A stretch of DNA of 8,581 nt from an uncultured Bacilli bacterium (GCA_948552115.1 CAOWNX010000025.1:1-8581); one strand, 5' to 3'. Counted from the stretch's first letter, positions 1 to 6,565 are shown. The notes: generated by a model from the letters alone, not told the origin. Made by a program: numbers and translations.

Positions 1-53
1 ATAATACATATTATTGTGAACGATTTTAATTTTCTTTTCTTTTTTGTCTCCAT
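1..53 (-). CDS. N-terminal start of an unidentified gene, cut by the window edge
   Basis: Only the first 17 codons are visible, reading METKKKRKLKSFTIICI on the minus strand. A run of Lys/Arg followed by a hydrophobic stretch (FTIICI...) is typical of the cytoplasmic N-terminus of a membrane-anchored or secreted protein, but the family cannot be told from this. The start is well supported: AAAGGAGG (59-66, minus) lies 5 nt before the ATG, and a near-consensus promoter sits just upstream. It is divergent from the PepC-like gene. The membrane assignment is inference from the N-terminal pattern only. Confidence 0.7.
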   Translation of the reverse strand, partial: METKKKRKLKSFTIICI

Positions 54-78
54 TTTGTCCTCCTTTATTTTCTGATTT

Positions 79-107
79 ATTATATCATGAATGTTTTTGC
101 TAATCAA
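79..107 (-). promoter_or_regulatory. Sigma-A promoter of the left-edge minus-strand gene
   Basis: On the minus strand TTGATT (102-107) is followed after exactly 17 bp by a perfect TATAAT (79-84), preceded by TG one base upstream (extended -10). The expected start of transcription is near 72, giving a leader of about 20 nt that contains the AAAGGAGG ribosome binding site. This is one of the strongest promoter matches in the window. Confidence 0.75.
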
Positions 108-133
108 ATCGAATATTTTTTTTCATTCTTTTG

Positions 134-142
134 TGTTATAGT
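134..142 (+). promoter_or_regulatory. Possible extended -10 promoter of the PepC-like gene
   Basis: TG-T-TATAGT (134-142) is an extended -10 element. No good -35 is present 17 bp upstream (TATTTT at 114-119). Transcription would start near 149, leaving a leader of only about a dozen bases that holds the AAAGGAT-type ribosome binding site before the ATG at 161. Confidence 0.4.
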
Positions 143-160
143 GAATAAAAGGATGATATT

Positions 161-1354
161 ATGGGTAGAGATATAAAGATTTCTGATGTACTAAGTTTTC
201 GAATGGAATACTTGGAACATCCAACTTATCAACATAATGAGAAAGAGATTCAGCAAAAAGGAATTGCAAAAACTTTTTTAAATGAAGATTTAATAGAAAA
301 AACGACTTATTTTTTTAATGTGGAAATTCCAGAAGTTAAAATTTATGATCAAAGAAATTCTCAACAGTGTTTTATTTATTCATTTCTTCGTATGGTTAAA
401 AGTATTTTAATGAAATATTCTTCTGATTTTCAGTCTGTCAATTTTTCTGCAAGTTATTTGGATTTTTATGATAAGTTAGAAAAGATAAACCTTGTTTATA
501 ACCGATTGATTGATGAAGAACATTTGACATTTTATTTTGTTAATCAAGTTGTAAATCGTTATATCGGACTTTACGGTAATTTTCATTATTGTAAAGAACT
601 TGTTGATAAGTATGGTCTTGTTTTGGAAAGTGATATGAAAGATTCTCCAAATTATCAAGCAGGAGATATGATTGAGTTATTGAAAACAAAGATAAAAGCA
701 GATTCAAAATTGTTTTTTGGTAAGTCAAAGGAAGAAAAGATTGTTTTAAAAAAAAGGGTAATGCAAGATGCTTATCATTTTTTATCACAGGTTTATGGAA
801 ATCCTCCTACGCATTTTTATTTTGACAGAAAAGAGATTACTCCGCAAAAGTGGAAGGAGCGTTATTTACAGGACGAGTTAGATCATTACATTACTTTGAC
901 ACCCTATTCCATTCATACTTTACAAAGTAGTTTTTCTTTTCTACCAAGTATATATTCTAAAAAGGAAGAAGTAATGAAACAAGTTTCTATGGAAAAAATG
1001 AAACAAGTAGTTTTACATCAGTTGCAGGATGATATTGCAGTATGGTTTTCTTGCAAGGAGTCTACTACTTTGGATTATGATGTAAATATTTTAGATCCTA
1101 ATATTTTTGATTATTCTAAACTTTTACAGATTATGCCGTTATCAAAACAAGAACAGTTACTTGGAGATATTATTCAATATGATCATGCAATGTGTATTAC
1201 TGGAGCTTGGGTGAAAAATGATGAAGTTAAGCAATGGAAAGTTGATAATAGTTTTGGAATTCATGGACGCTATCAAGGGCATTTGATTATGACAAATGAT
1301 TTTTTTGAACAAGATTTGATTACGGTCATTGTTCATGAAAAATATTTACAATAA
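161..1354 (+). CDS. PepC/bleomycin hydrolase-like cysteine peptidase (family C1B), lacking the C-terminal arm
   Basis: Papain-fold cytosolic peptidase related to aminopeptidase C. What is seen: a DQRNSQQCF segment (residues 63-71) matches the family's DQ-x-SS-GRCW active-site block, giving oxyanion Gln64 and nucleophile Cys70. DHAM supplies His342 and WKVDNSFG supplies Asn363, followed by the typical GHLIMTNDFF...VHEKYL ending. All three catalytic residues are therefore present. The protein is divergent: both family Trp residues next to the Cys (CW) and after the Asn (NSWG) are Phe here. It ends at HEKYLQ (397 aa), where PepC and Gal6 proteins (about 435-455 aa) continue with a tail ending near EPxVLPxWDPMGAL. 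No such tail is encoded in any frame after the stop. The start has AAAGGAT about 8 nt upstream. Likely role: intracellular peptide degradation, possibly with endopeptidase rather than aminopeptidase specificity (inference). It is not in an operon with its neighbours. Confidence 0.85.
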   Translation: MGRDIKISDVLSFRMEYLEHPTYQHNEKEIQQKGIAKTFLNEDLIEKTTYFFNVEIPEVKIYDQRNSQQCFIYSFLRMVKSILMKYSSDFQSVNFSASYLDFYDKLEKINLVYNRLIDEEHLTFYFVNQVVNRYIGLYGNFHYCKELVDKYGLVLESDMKDSPNYQAGDMIELLKTKIKADSKLFFGKSKEEKIVLKKRVMQDAYHFLSQVYGNPPTHFYFDRKEITPQKWKERYLQDELDHYITLTPYSIHTLQSSFSFLPSIYSKKEEVMKQVSMEKMKQVVLHQLQDDIAVWFSCKESTTLDYDVNILDPNIFDYSKLLQIMPLSKQEQLLGDIIQYDHAMCITGAWVKNDEVKQWKVDNSFGIHGRYQGHLIMTNDFFEQDLITVIVHEKYLQ

Positions 1355-1405
1355 TTTTTTTCTATTGATTCACTATTTCTAAACCGCAATGAAGAGAAAT
1401 GTCAG

Positions 1406-1442
1406 AAAATAATATTTCTTTTTTCTTTTTTAATATTATTTT
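1406..1442 (+). terminator. Possible terminator: 11-bp A/T inverted repeat after the PepC-like gene
   Basis: AAAATAATATT (1406-1416) is perfectly repeated inverted at 1432-1442, with a 15-nt pyrimidine loop and T-rich sequence after it. It lies about 50 nt past the PepC-like stop. The stem has no G or C, so it would be a weak intrinsic terminator. The rest of 1355-1498 is A/T-rich and shows no gene. Confidence 0.35.
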
Positions 1443-1498
1443 TATTCTCGGAAAGAAAAAATATTCTTTGGTTTGGAAAAAATTTTTATTCTTTTTTA

Positions 1499-1512
1499 CG
1501 AACTTTCGTTTG
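1499..1512 (+). promoter_or_regulatory. Candidate LexA (SOS) box at the radical SAM operon promoter
   Basis: CGAAC-TTTC-GTTTG matches the Gram-positive LexA consensus CGAAC-N4-GTTCG at every defined position but one (GTTC read as GTTT). It overlaps the -35 hexamer at 1510-1515, where a bound repressor would block RNA polymerase. The same GAAC-N4-GTTT string was found by eye at only one other place in the window, upstream of rarA. LexA binding itself is inferred. Confidence 0.5.
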
Positions 1513-1538
1513 CTTTTTAGGCTTTGTTCATTTATAAT
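1510..1538 (+). promoter_or_regulatory. Sigma-A promoter of the radical SAM-DUF4130-GroEL-like operon
   Basis: TTGCTT (1510-1515), a 17-bp spacer and a perfect TATAAT (1533-1538). Transcription would start near 1545, directly at the GGTGGG ribosome binding site, so the leader would be only about 10 nt. This placement also argues that the reading frame upstream of 1555 is not translated. Confidence 0.65.
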
Positions 1539-1554
1539 ATTTTTGGTGGGAAAA

Positions 1555-2763
1555 ATGAATTTGCAAGAGAAATTAAAAATTTTAGCGGATAGTGCCAAGT
1601 ATGATGCTTCTTGTTCTTCCAGTGGTAGTGGTCGTAATAATACAAATGGAATTGGAAATGCTTCGATTTCAGGTATTTGTCATTCTTTCTCGAGTGATGG
1701 ACGTTGTATTTCTTTATTAAAGATTTTATTAACAAATTGTTGTATTTTTGATTGTAAGTATTGTTTAAATCGAAAAAGTAATGTAATTCCTCGTGCGATT
1801 TTTTTACCAGAAGAAATTTGTGAAATCACGATTAATTTTTATCGTAGAAATTACATTGAAGGGTTGTTTTTAAGCTCGGGTATTATAAAAAGTCCAGATT
1901 ATACAATGGAACAAATGATTCAAACAGTTTCTTTATTGCGTCATAAATATCATTTTAATGGATATATTCACGCGAAAGCAATTCCAGGGGCAAGCGAAAA
2001 ATTGTTGAAAAATTTAGGTAATTTGGTGGATCGAATGAGTGCCAATGTGGAACTTCCTACAGAATCTGGATTACAGTTACTTGCACCAAATAAGAATCAT
2101 CATGCAGTTCAAGATATTATGAAATATGTAAAAATAAATCGTAGTAAGAACTATGTTCCAGCAGGTCAGAGTACACAAATGATTATTGGTGCGACGAAAG
2201 AAAATGATTTGGATATTATGAAAAAAAGTAAGCAAATGTATCAAAATTATCATTTAAAGCGGGTGTTTTATTCTGCTTATGTTCCAATCAATCAAGATTC
2301 TATGCTACCTCGTTTGAAAGAACCACCACTCAAACGTGAAAATCGTCTTTATCAAGCAGATTGGTTGTTACGTTATTATCATTTTGAAGTGGAAGATTTG
2401 CTTGATTCTAACAATCCTAATTTTAGTTTATTTCTAGATCCAAAGTCTGATTACGCTCTTCGGCATTTGAATGAATTTCCTAAGGAGATTAATCGTTGTT
2501 CATATTATGATTTATTAAAAATTCCAGGAATTGGTGTTAAAAGTGCCAAACGAATTCTTAGTTCTAGAAAATATTTTACAATCCATTTTGAGGATTTAAA
2601 ACGTTTGGGAGTGGTACTTAAGCGAGCAAAATATTTTATTTTGTGTGATGGAAAGTATTTTGTGGATCAGAATTTATTTCAAAAGCATTTTATCGAGGCA
2701 AATTTAGTACTTGAAGAACAACCAAAAATGATCCAAAATCATGAGCAATTGAGGTTATTTTAA
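1555..2763 (+). CDS. Radical SAM protein of the putative DNA modification/repair family (TIGR03916 type) with helix-hairpin-helix
   Basis: A 402-aa radical SAM enzyme; the reaction is unknown. The [4Fe-4S]/SAM motif CxxxCxxC is at Cys63, Cys67 and Cys70 in NCCIFDCKYCLNR. Further family-conserved cysteines lie before it in KYDASCSSSGSG (Cys20) and GICHSFSSDGRC (Cys42, Cys51). Near the C-terminus LLKIPGIGVKSAKRIL (320-335) is a helix-hairpin-helix of the type that binds DNA backbone, which fits the family's proposed role on DNA. The start at 1555 is chosen because GGTGGG lies 4 nt upstream, the family begins near MNLQEKLKILADSAKYD, and the 52 in-frame codons upstream are Phe-rich and overlap the promoter. 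It is the first gene of a three-gene operon. Next comes DUF4130, the partner that usually accompanies this family. DNA repair is a family-level inference, not demonstrated. Confidence 0.9.
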   Translation: MNLQEKLKILADSAKYDASCSSSGSGRNNTNGIGNASISGICHSFSSDGRCISLLKILLTNCCIFDCKYCLNRKSNVIPRAIFLPEEICEITINFYRRNYIEGLFLSSGIIKSPDYTMEQMIQTVSLLRHKYHFNGYIHAKAIPGASEKLLKNLGNLVDRMSANVELPTESGLQLLAPNKNHHAVQDIMKYVKINRSKNYVPAGQSTQMIIGATKENDLDIMKKSKQMYQNYHLKRVFYSAYVPINQDSMLPRLKEPPLKRENRLYQADWLLRYYHFEVEDLLDSNNPNFSLFLDPKSDYALRHLNEFPKEINRCSYYDLLKIPGIGVKSAKRILSSRKYFTIHFEDLKRLGVVLKRAKYFILCDGKYFVDQNLFQKHFIEANLVLEEQPKMIQNHEQLRLF

Positions 2764-3504
2764 ATGAATCAAGTTTATCTTTATGATGGAAGTTTTGTGA
2801 GTCTTTGTCATTTGATTTATTATTTATTACAACATCATATTACACCTTTTTCCATTAAGGATTGTAATTATTCCTGTAATTTATTGGAAGAAGAGATTTA
2901 TCTTTCTGTTCCAGAAGATTCTTTGCTTTTTTCCAAAATTATTCAGGGAATTGGAAGATTTGCTTTTCAAGTGATGTACCGAGTTTTTTTATCCAATGAA
3001 GAACAAAAGGAATTATTGTTATATTATTTTCTTAGAAATGGGGTAAAATATCGAAGTAAGATTGTTTATCAACGAAATTTAAACTGTGTTTGTAAATGTT
3101 TAAAAATTAATCAATATGTTGCCCATGAGCTTCACAAAATGAAAGGTTTTTTAAGATTTCGAGAATTAGAAAATCAGGTACTTTATGCAGAAATGGAACC
3201 AACCAATCATATTCTTTTTGATTTATCTCTTCATTTTCAAAAAAGATTAAAACAGGAATTTTGGATTATTAAGGATGTAAAACGAAAATTGTTTAGTATT
3301 TATGATAAGAAAAGGTTTTATATTTTACAAGAAAATGAATTTGTTTTTCCTATTTTAGAAAGTGAATCAGAGCAAAAAATGAGAGAGTTATGGAAAACGT
3401 TTTATCAAACAATAGCTATTCAAGAACGAACTAACGAACGTTGTCGTAAGAATTTTATGCCAAAAAAATATTGGAAATATATTACAGAGGTGCAAGAATT
3501 ATGA
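2764..3504 (+). CDS. DUF4130 'probable DNA metabolism' protein (TIGR03915 type)
   Basis: A 246-aa partner of the radical SAM protein. Family landmarks are visible in order: N-terminal YLYDGSF (5-11), HELHKMKGFLRFREL (121-135), a central PTNHILFDLSLHF (146-158), WIIKDVKRKLFSIYD (167-181) and the C-terminal MPKKYWKYITE (232-242), matching the typical ending of this family. In many bacteria this domain sits next to, or is fused N-terminally to, a uracil-DNA glycosylase-like domain. Here it stands alone and no glycosylase is encoded in the window. The ATG directly follows the TAA of the radical SAM gene, with GAGG 9 nt upstream (2751-2754), so translation is probably coupled. The stop overlaps the next start (ATGA). 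Biochemical activity is unknown. Confidence 0.85.
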   Translation: MNQVYLYDGSFVSLCHLIYYLLQHHITPFSIKDCNYSCNLLEEEIYLSVPEDSLLFSKIIQGIGRFAFQVMYRVFLSNEEQKELLLYYFLRNGVKYRSKIVYQRNLNCVCKCLKINQYVAHELHKMKGFLRFRELENQVLYAEMEPTNHILFDLSLHFQKRLKQEFWIIKDVKRKLFSIYDKKRFYILQENEFVFPILESESEQKMRELWKTFYQTIAIQERTNERCRKNFMPKKYWKYITEVQEL

Positions 3505-5054
3505 AAAAAGTGATTACTGGAATTGAATTACATCAAATTATGAAAGAAGCCATTGATTTGCTTTGTAATACGGTAAAACAAACTCTTGGTCCACAAGGGA
3601 ATAATGTGATTATTGATCATTCTGATTTTTCTCCTTTTATTACGAATGATGGTGTTACAATTGCCCAAAATATCGAAAGTGAACAAGCTGGTATTGCAAC
3701 AATTTTAGAACTTGCAAAAGAGGCGTCTATTAAAACGAATGAAATGGTCGGGGATGGTACGACTACGACTTTGGTTTTATTGCAAATCCTTTTAGAAGAA
3801 AGTTTTTGGTATATTGAACAAGGAATGAGTCCAATTTTATTAAAAAAAGAGTTAGATCAAACACTGCAGAAAATACTTCAGTTTCTTTTTCTTATGAAGC
3901 GAAAACCAAACAAAAAAATGTTGAAATCAATCGCAATGATTTCAGCAAATGATGAAGAAATAGGATCTTTGGTTTACCAGGCTTTTCAAACGGTAAAGAA
4001 TAAAGACGCTATCGTTTTACAGGAGGGGAAAAATTATCAAACTTCTTTATCACATTTACGTGGATATTCTTTTTCTATTCGCTTCGCTTCTCCTTATTTT
4101 TTTAAAAATCAAAATCGTATTTTTTATACGAATGCTTTGTTGGTAATGGTTCGTGGGCAAATTCATCATATCGAAGACATTTCTTCTTTGATAAATCAGG
4201 TGATGGAATATAATCAAAATTTAATCTTGATAGCTCAACAATTTGATGAATATTTTGTTCAAGAAATTTTGTCTTTGGTTTTAGAAGAAAAATTAAATTG
4301 TTGTTTATTAAATTTGGAAGAATACGGACTTCATGAACAAATGATTTTCCATGATTTAGAAATTATTAGTAATGGAAAAGTAATAGAAAATATTTTAGAT
4401 TTGACAGAAGAAGATATTGGACATCTTTCCCATATTGAAATAAATTCCAAGGAAGCTCGGATTGACTTTTTAGAAAATAAAAAAATGACTCGTTATGTTG
4501 CGAATTTGAAGAAAAAAATGAACGAAATTGAGGATGATTTTCAAAAGAGTTTTTATCAAAAAAGAATTGCTATGTTTACTCATGGAATTATTACGATTTC
4601 TATCGGAGCTCCTACTAAAATTGAATGTCGTGAAAAAAGAATGCGTTTTGAAGACGCAATCTGGGCCATTTCTACTTCTTCTCATGGTGTTGTTCCTGGT
4701 GCGGGTATTTGTTTCTTGTCGTTTGGAAGTCAATTATCAAAGGAAAGTGTTGGAGATATAATTTGGAAAAAAGCACTTTCTAAACCGTTTGAACAAATTC
4801 TTTTGAATGCTGGATGTGATGTCGATTCTATTTTATCTCATATTTCTGAGCAAAATTTTCAAATTCTTTATAATGTCTCTTCTGGTCAATTTGAATCTTG
4901 TTCTGACACTCAGGTGATCGATTCTTATGAAGTTGTAGTTCACTCTTTATTGCATGCTTGTTCGATTGCTAGTATGCTTCTTACTACAACGAGTTTAGTT
5001 ATTAATGAAAGAACGAATTTATTGAAGCAAGGAAGTGAATATAATGATTTTTAA
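3501..5054 (+). CDS. Divergent GroEL-like chaperonin (group I Hsp60 homologue)
   Basis: A 517-aa protein collinear with GroEL. Equatorial ATP-site blocks are kept: TLGPQG (28-33), NDGVTIA with Asp50 (E. coli Asp52), GDGTTT with Asp85 (Asp87), ISANDEE (148-153), FEDA with Asp385 (Asp398), GAG (400-402, normally GGG) and VID with Asp474 (Asp495). The apical domain is eroded. SPYF (197-200) remains but the APGFGDRR block is gone (LEEYGLHEQ). By ungapped alignment, contact residues Leu234 and Val264 become Ser228 and Ser258. The C-terminal GGM tail is absent. ATP hydrolysis is therefore plausible, while GroES binding is doubtful (inference). The start at 3501 has AGAGGTG 8 nt upstream and overlaps the DUF4130 stop as ATGA. 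An in-frame ATG at 3471 would add only ten residues and lacks a good site. No groES or CIRCE-like element is seen. It could be the genome's only chaperonin or a specialised paralogue; its operon suggests a link with the radical SAM pair. Confidence 0.88.
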   Translation: MKKVITGIELHQIMKEAIDLLCNTVKQTLGPQGNNVIIDHSDFSPFITNDGVTIAQNIESEQAGIATILELAKEASIKTNEMVGDGTTTTLVLLQILLEESFWYIEQGMSPILLKKELDQTLQKILQFLFLMKRKPNKKMLKSIAMISANDEEIGSLVYQAFQTVKNKDAIVLQEGKNYQTSLSHLRGYSFSIRFASPYFFKNQNRIFYTNALLVMVRGQIHHIEDISSLINQVMEYNQNLILIAQQFDEYFVQEILSLVLEEKLNCCLLNLEEYGLHEQMIFHDLEIISNGKVIENILDLTEEDIGHLSHIEINSKEARIDFLENKKMTRYVANLKKKMNEIEDDFQKSFYQKRIAMFTHGIITISIGAPTKIECREKRMRFEDAIWAISTSSHGVVPGAGICFLSFGSQLSKESVGDIIWKKALSKPFEQILLNAGCDVDSILSHISEQNFQILYNVSSGQFESCSDTQVIDSYEVVVHSLLHACSIASMLLTTTSLVINERTNLLKQGSEYNDF

Positions 5055-5077
5055 ACGGACTTAATTATCTAGTTTTT

Positions 5078-6406
5078 TTATTTTCTCTTTTTATGTTCTT
5101 CTTTCCATTTTTTTATTTTTTCTAAACGTTCTTTAAATTTTATTTCATTTCCCATTGGATTTGGTTTATAGTATGTTTTCCCTAATAATGAAGGTGGTAA
5201 ACAATCCATGGTTGTTAATTTTTCTTCGGTATCATGAGCGAACTGATAGTCATGTCCATAATTCAATTCTTTCATTAATTTGGTAGGAGCATTTCGAAGA
5301 GTCAAAGGTACTGGTTCTGCTAACATTTTTTTGGCATCTGTGCTTGCTTTGTGATAAGCAACATCACAAGAGTTGGATTTGGGTGCTAATGACATATATA
5401 TGACAGCTTCTGTTAAATGAACATTACATTCGGGCACTCCAATAAAATGGCATGCTTGGTATACATTTATTGCTACATTTAGTGCATTCGTATCTGCAAG
5501 TCCAATATCTTCCGATGCAAATCTGGTGATTCTTCTTGCAATGTATAGTGGATCTTCTCCTGCTTCTAACATTCTAGAAAGCCAATAAACTGATGCATCA
5601 GGGTCTGAGTTTCTCATAGATTTATGAAGGGCAGAAATGATGTTATAATGCTCTTCTCCATTGTTATCATATAGTAATGTTTTTTTGGTTAAACATTCTT
5701 CTAATATTTCTTTTGAGATATTTATTTCTCCGTTTTGGTCTCTATCACCATTTAATATTATCATGTCTAGTGTAGCAAGTGCACTTCTCGCATCACCATT
5801 GGCAAAATTAGAAATGATTTGTAAATTTTCATCTGATATATTTACTTTTTCTTTTCCAAATCCTCTGGAATCTTTTATTGCTCTTTTTAATAATTCAAAA
5901 ATATTATTACTTGATAATTCTTTTAAAACAAATACTCGACATCTCGATAAAAGTGCATTATTTACTTCAAAGGAAGGATTTTCGGTCGTAGCTCCAATTA
6001 GTACAATAGAACCCTTTTCTACAAAAGGTAAAAAGGCATCTTGCTGAGCTTTATTAAATCTGTGAATTTCGTCGACAAAAACTATCGTTTTTATTCCTAA
6101 GTTTCTATTTTTATCAGCATTTTCCATAACTTGTTTAATTTCTTTAATTCCTGATGTTACTGCTGAAAATGTAACAAATTCTGATTTTGTTTGTGTTGCT
6201 ATAATCCTTGCAAGCGTTGTTTTTCCTACTCCTGGAGGTCCCCAAAAAATCATAGAAGATACGTTATCACTTTCAATTATTTTTCTTAAAATTTTTCCTT
6301 CTCCTATTAAGTGCTCTTGACCCAAGAATTCTTCTAATGATTTTGGTCGCATTCTGGATGCCAGCGGCTCGTTATTTGGATTATCAAATAATGATGATTG
6401 TTCCAT
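5078..6406 (-). CDS. rarA: Replication-associated recombination protein A (RarA/MgsA), AAA+ ATPase
   Basis: A 442-aa clamp-loader-like AAA+ ATPase that acts at stalled replication forks; the family associates with SSB and the replisome. Motifs in order: PLASRMRPKSLEEFLGQEHL (14-33) N-terminal signature, Walker A GPPGVGKTT (56-64), Walker B VFVDEIHRF (109-117), sensor 1 GATTENPS (138-145), SRCRVF with the arginine finger region (154-159) and sensor 2 GDARSAL (204-210). The C-terminal tetramerisation domain follows, with SRMLEAGEDPLYIARRITRFASEDIG (277-302, given as landmarks) and a Lys-rich end. Length is normal. AAGGAG (6415-6420) lies 8 nt before the ATG. It has its own promoter with a LexA-like box and is convergent with the GroEL-like gene, with 23 bp between stops. 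Confidence 0.97.
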   Translation of the reverse strand: MEQSSLFDNPNNEPLASRMRPKSLEEFLGQEHLIGEGKILRKIIESDNVSSMIFWGPPGVGKTTLARIIATQTKSEFVTFSAVTSGIKEIKQVMENADKNRNLGIKTIVFVDEIHRFNKAQQDAFLPFVEKGSIVLIGATTENPSFEVNNALLSRCRVFVLKELSSNNIFELLKRAIKDSRGFGKEKVNISDENLQIISNFANGDARSALATLDMIILNGDRDQNGEINISKEILEECLTKKTLLYDNNGEEHYNIISALHKSMRNSDPDASVYWLSRMLEAGEDPLYIARRITRFASEDIGLADTNALNVAINVYQACHFIGVPECNVHLTEAVIYMSLAPKSNSCDVAYHKASTDAKKMLAEPVPLTLRNAPTKLMKELNYGHDYQFAHDTEEKLTTMDCLPPSLLGKTYYKPNPMGNEIKFKERLEKIKKWKEEHKKRK

Positions 6407-6461
6407 GTCAATTTCTCCTTATTTATTATTTTTTATATCTTTTCCAAGCTTTTCTTTCATA

Positions 6462-6490
6462 AGAATAACAATAGATATCATTAAAGTCAA
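6462..6490 (-). promoter_or_regulatory. Sigma-A promoter of rarA
   Basis: On the minus strand TTGACT (6485-6490), a 17-bp spacer and TATTCT (6462-6467), with TG one base before the -10 (extended -10). Transcription would start near 6455, giving a leader of about 50 nt that ends with AAGGAG and the rarA ATG. Confidence 0.7.
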
Positions 6491-6498
6491 CGCTTTCG

Positions 6499-6512
6499 AA
6501 AACAATTGTTCG
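6499..6512 (-). promoter_or_regulatory. Candidate LexA (SOS) box upstream of rarA
   Basis: On the minus strand CGAAC-AATT-GTTTT: one perfect half-site CGAAC, and GTTTT in place of GTTCG. The core GAAC-N4-GTTT is the same as at 1500-1511. It lies 8 bp upstream of the rarA -35, which is less usual for repression than overlapping it. The centre AACAATTGTT is itself a perfect 10-bp palindrome. LexA binding is inferred. Confidence 0.4.
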
Positions 6513-6565
6513 CATAAATGCTTAAAAATTTTTAAATTTTATAGCATTAATAAAAAGCTTTTAAT

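Noticed and set aside
1399..1554. In-frame 52-codon extension at the start of the radical SAM gene
   Set aside because: The added residues are Phe/Ile/Lys-rich as expected for translated A/T DNA. They overlap an inverted repeat, a LexA-like box and the TATAAT promoter, while the ATG at 1555 has a ribosome binding site and matches the family start.
3471..3500. In-frame upstream ATG of the GroEL-like gene
   Set aside because: It would add ten residues not seen in GroEL, lies within the DUF4130 C-terminus, and the ATG at 3501 has a better placed AGAGGTG site and the ATGA coupling.
4470..4761. Open frames on both strands inside the GroEL-like gene
   Set aside because: They are shadows of a collinear chaperonin reading frame that is intact from 3501 to 5054.
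5055..5092. Possible terminator between the GroEL-like gene and rarA
   Set aside because: The T-run at 5073-5079 is preceded only by a 3-bp ACT/AGT pairing, too weak to call a hairpin.
5661..6047. 128-codon plus-strand open frame
   Set aside because: It is entirely antisense to the well conserved rarA ATPase domain and has no ribosome binding site or recognisable protein features.
6522..6535. 14-bp palindrome TTAAAAATTTTTAA
   Set aside because: Pure A/T palindromes of this size are expected by chance in such A/T-rich intergenic DNA, and there is no spacing or context to suggest a site.
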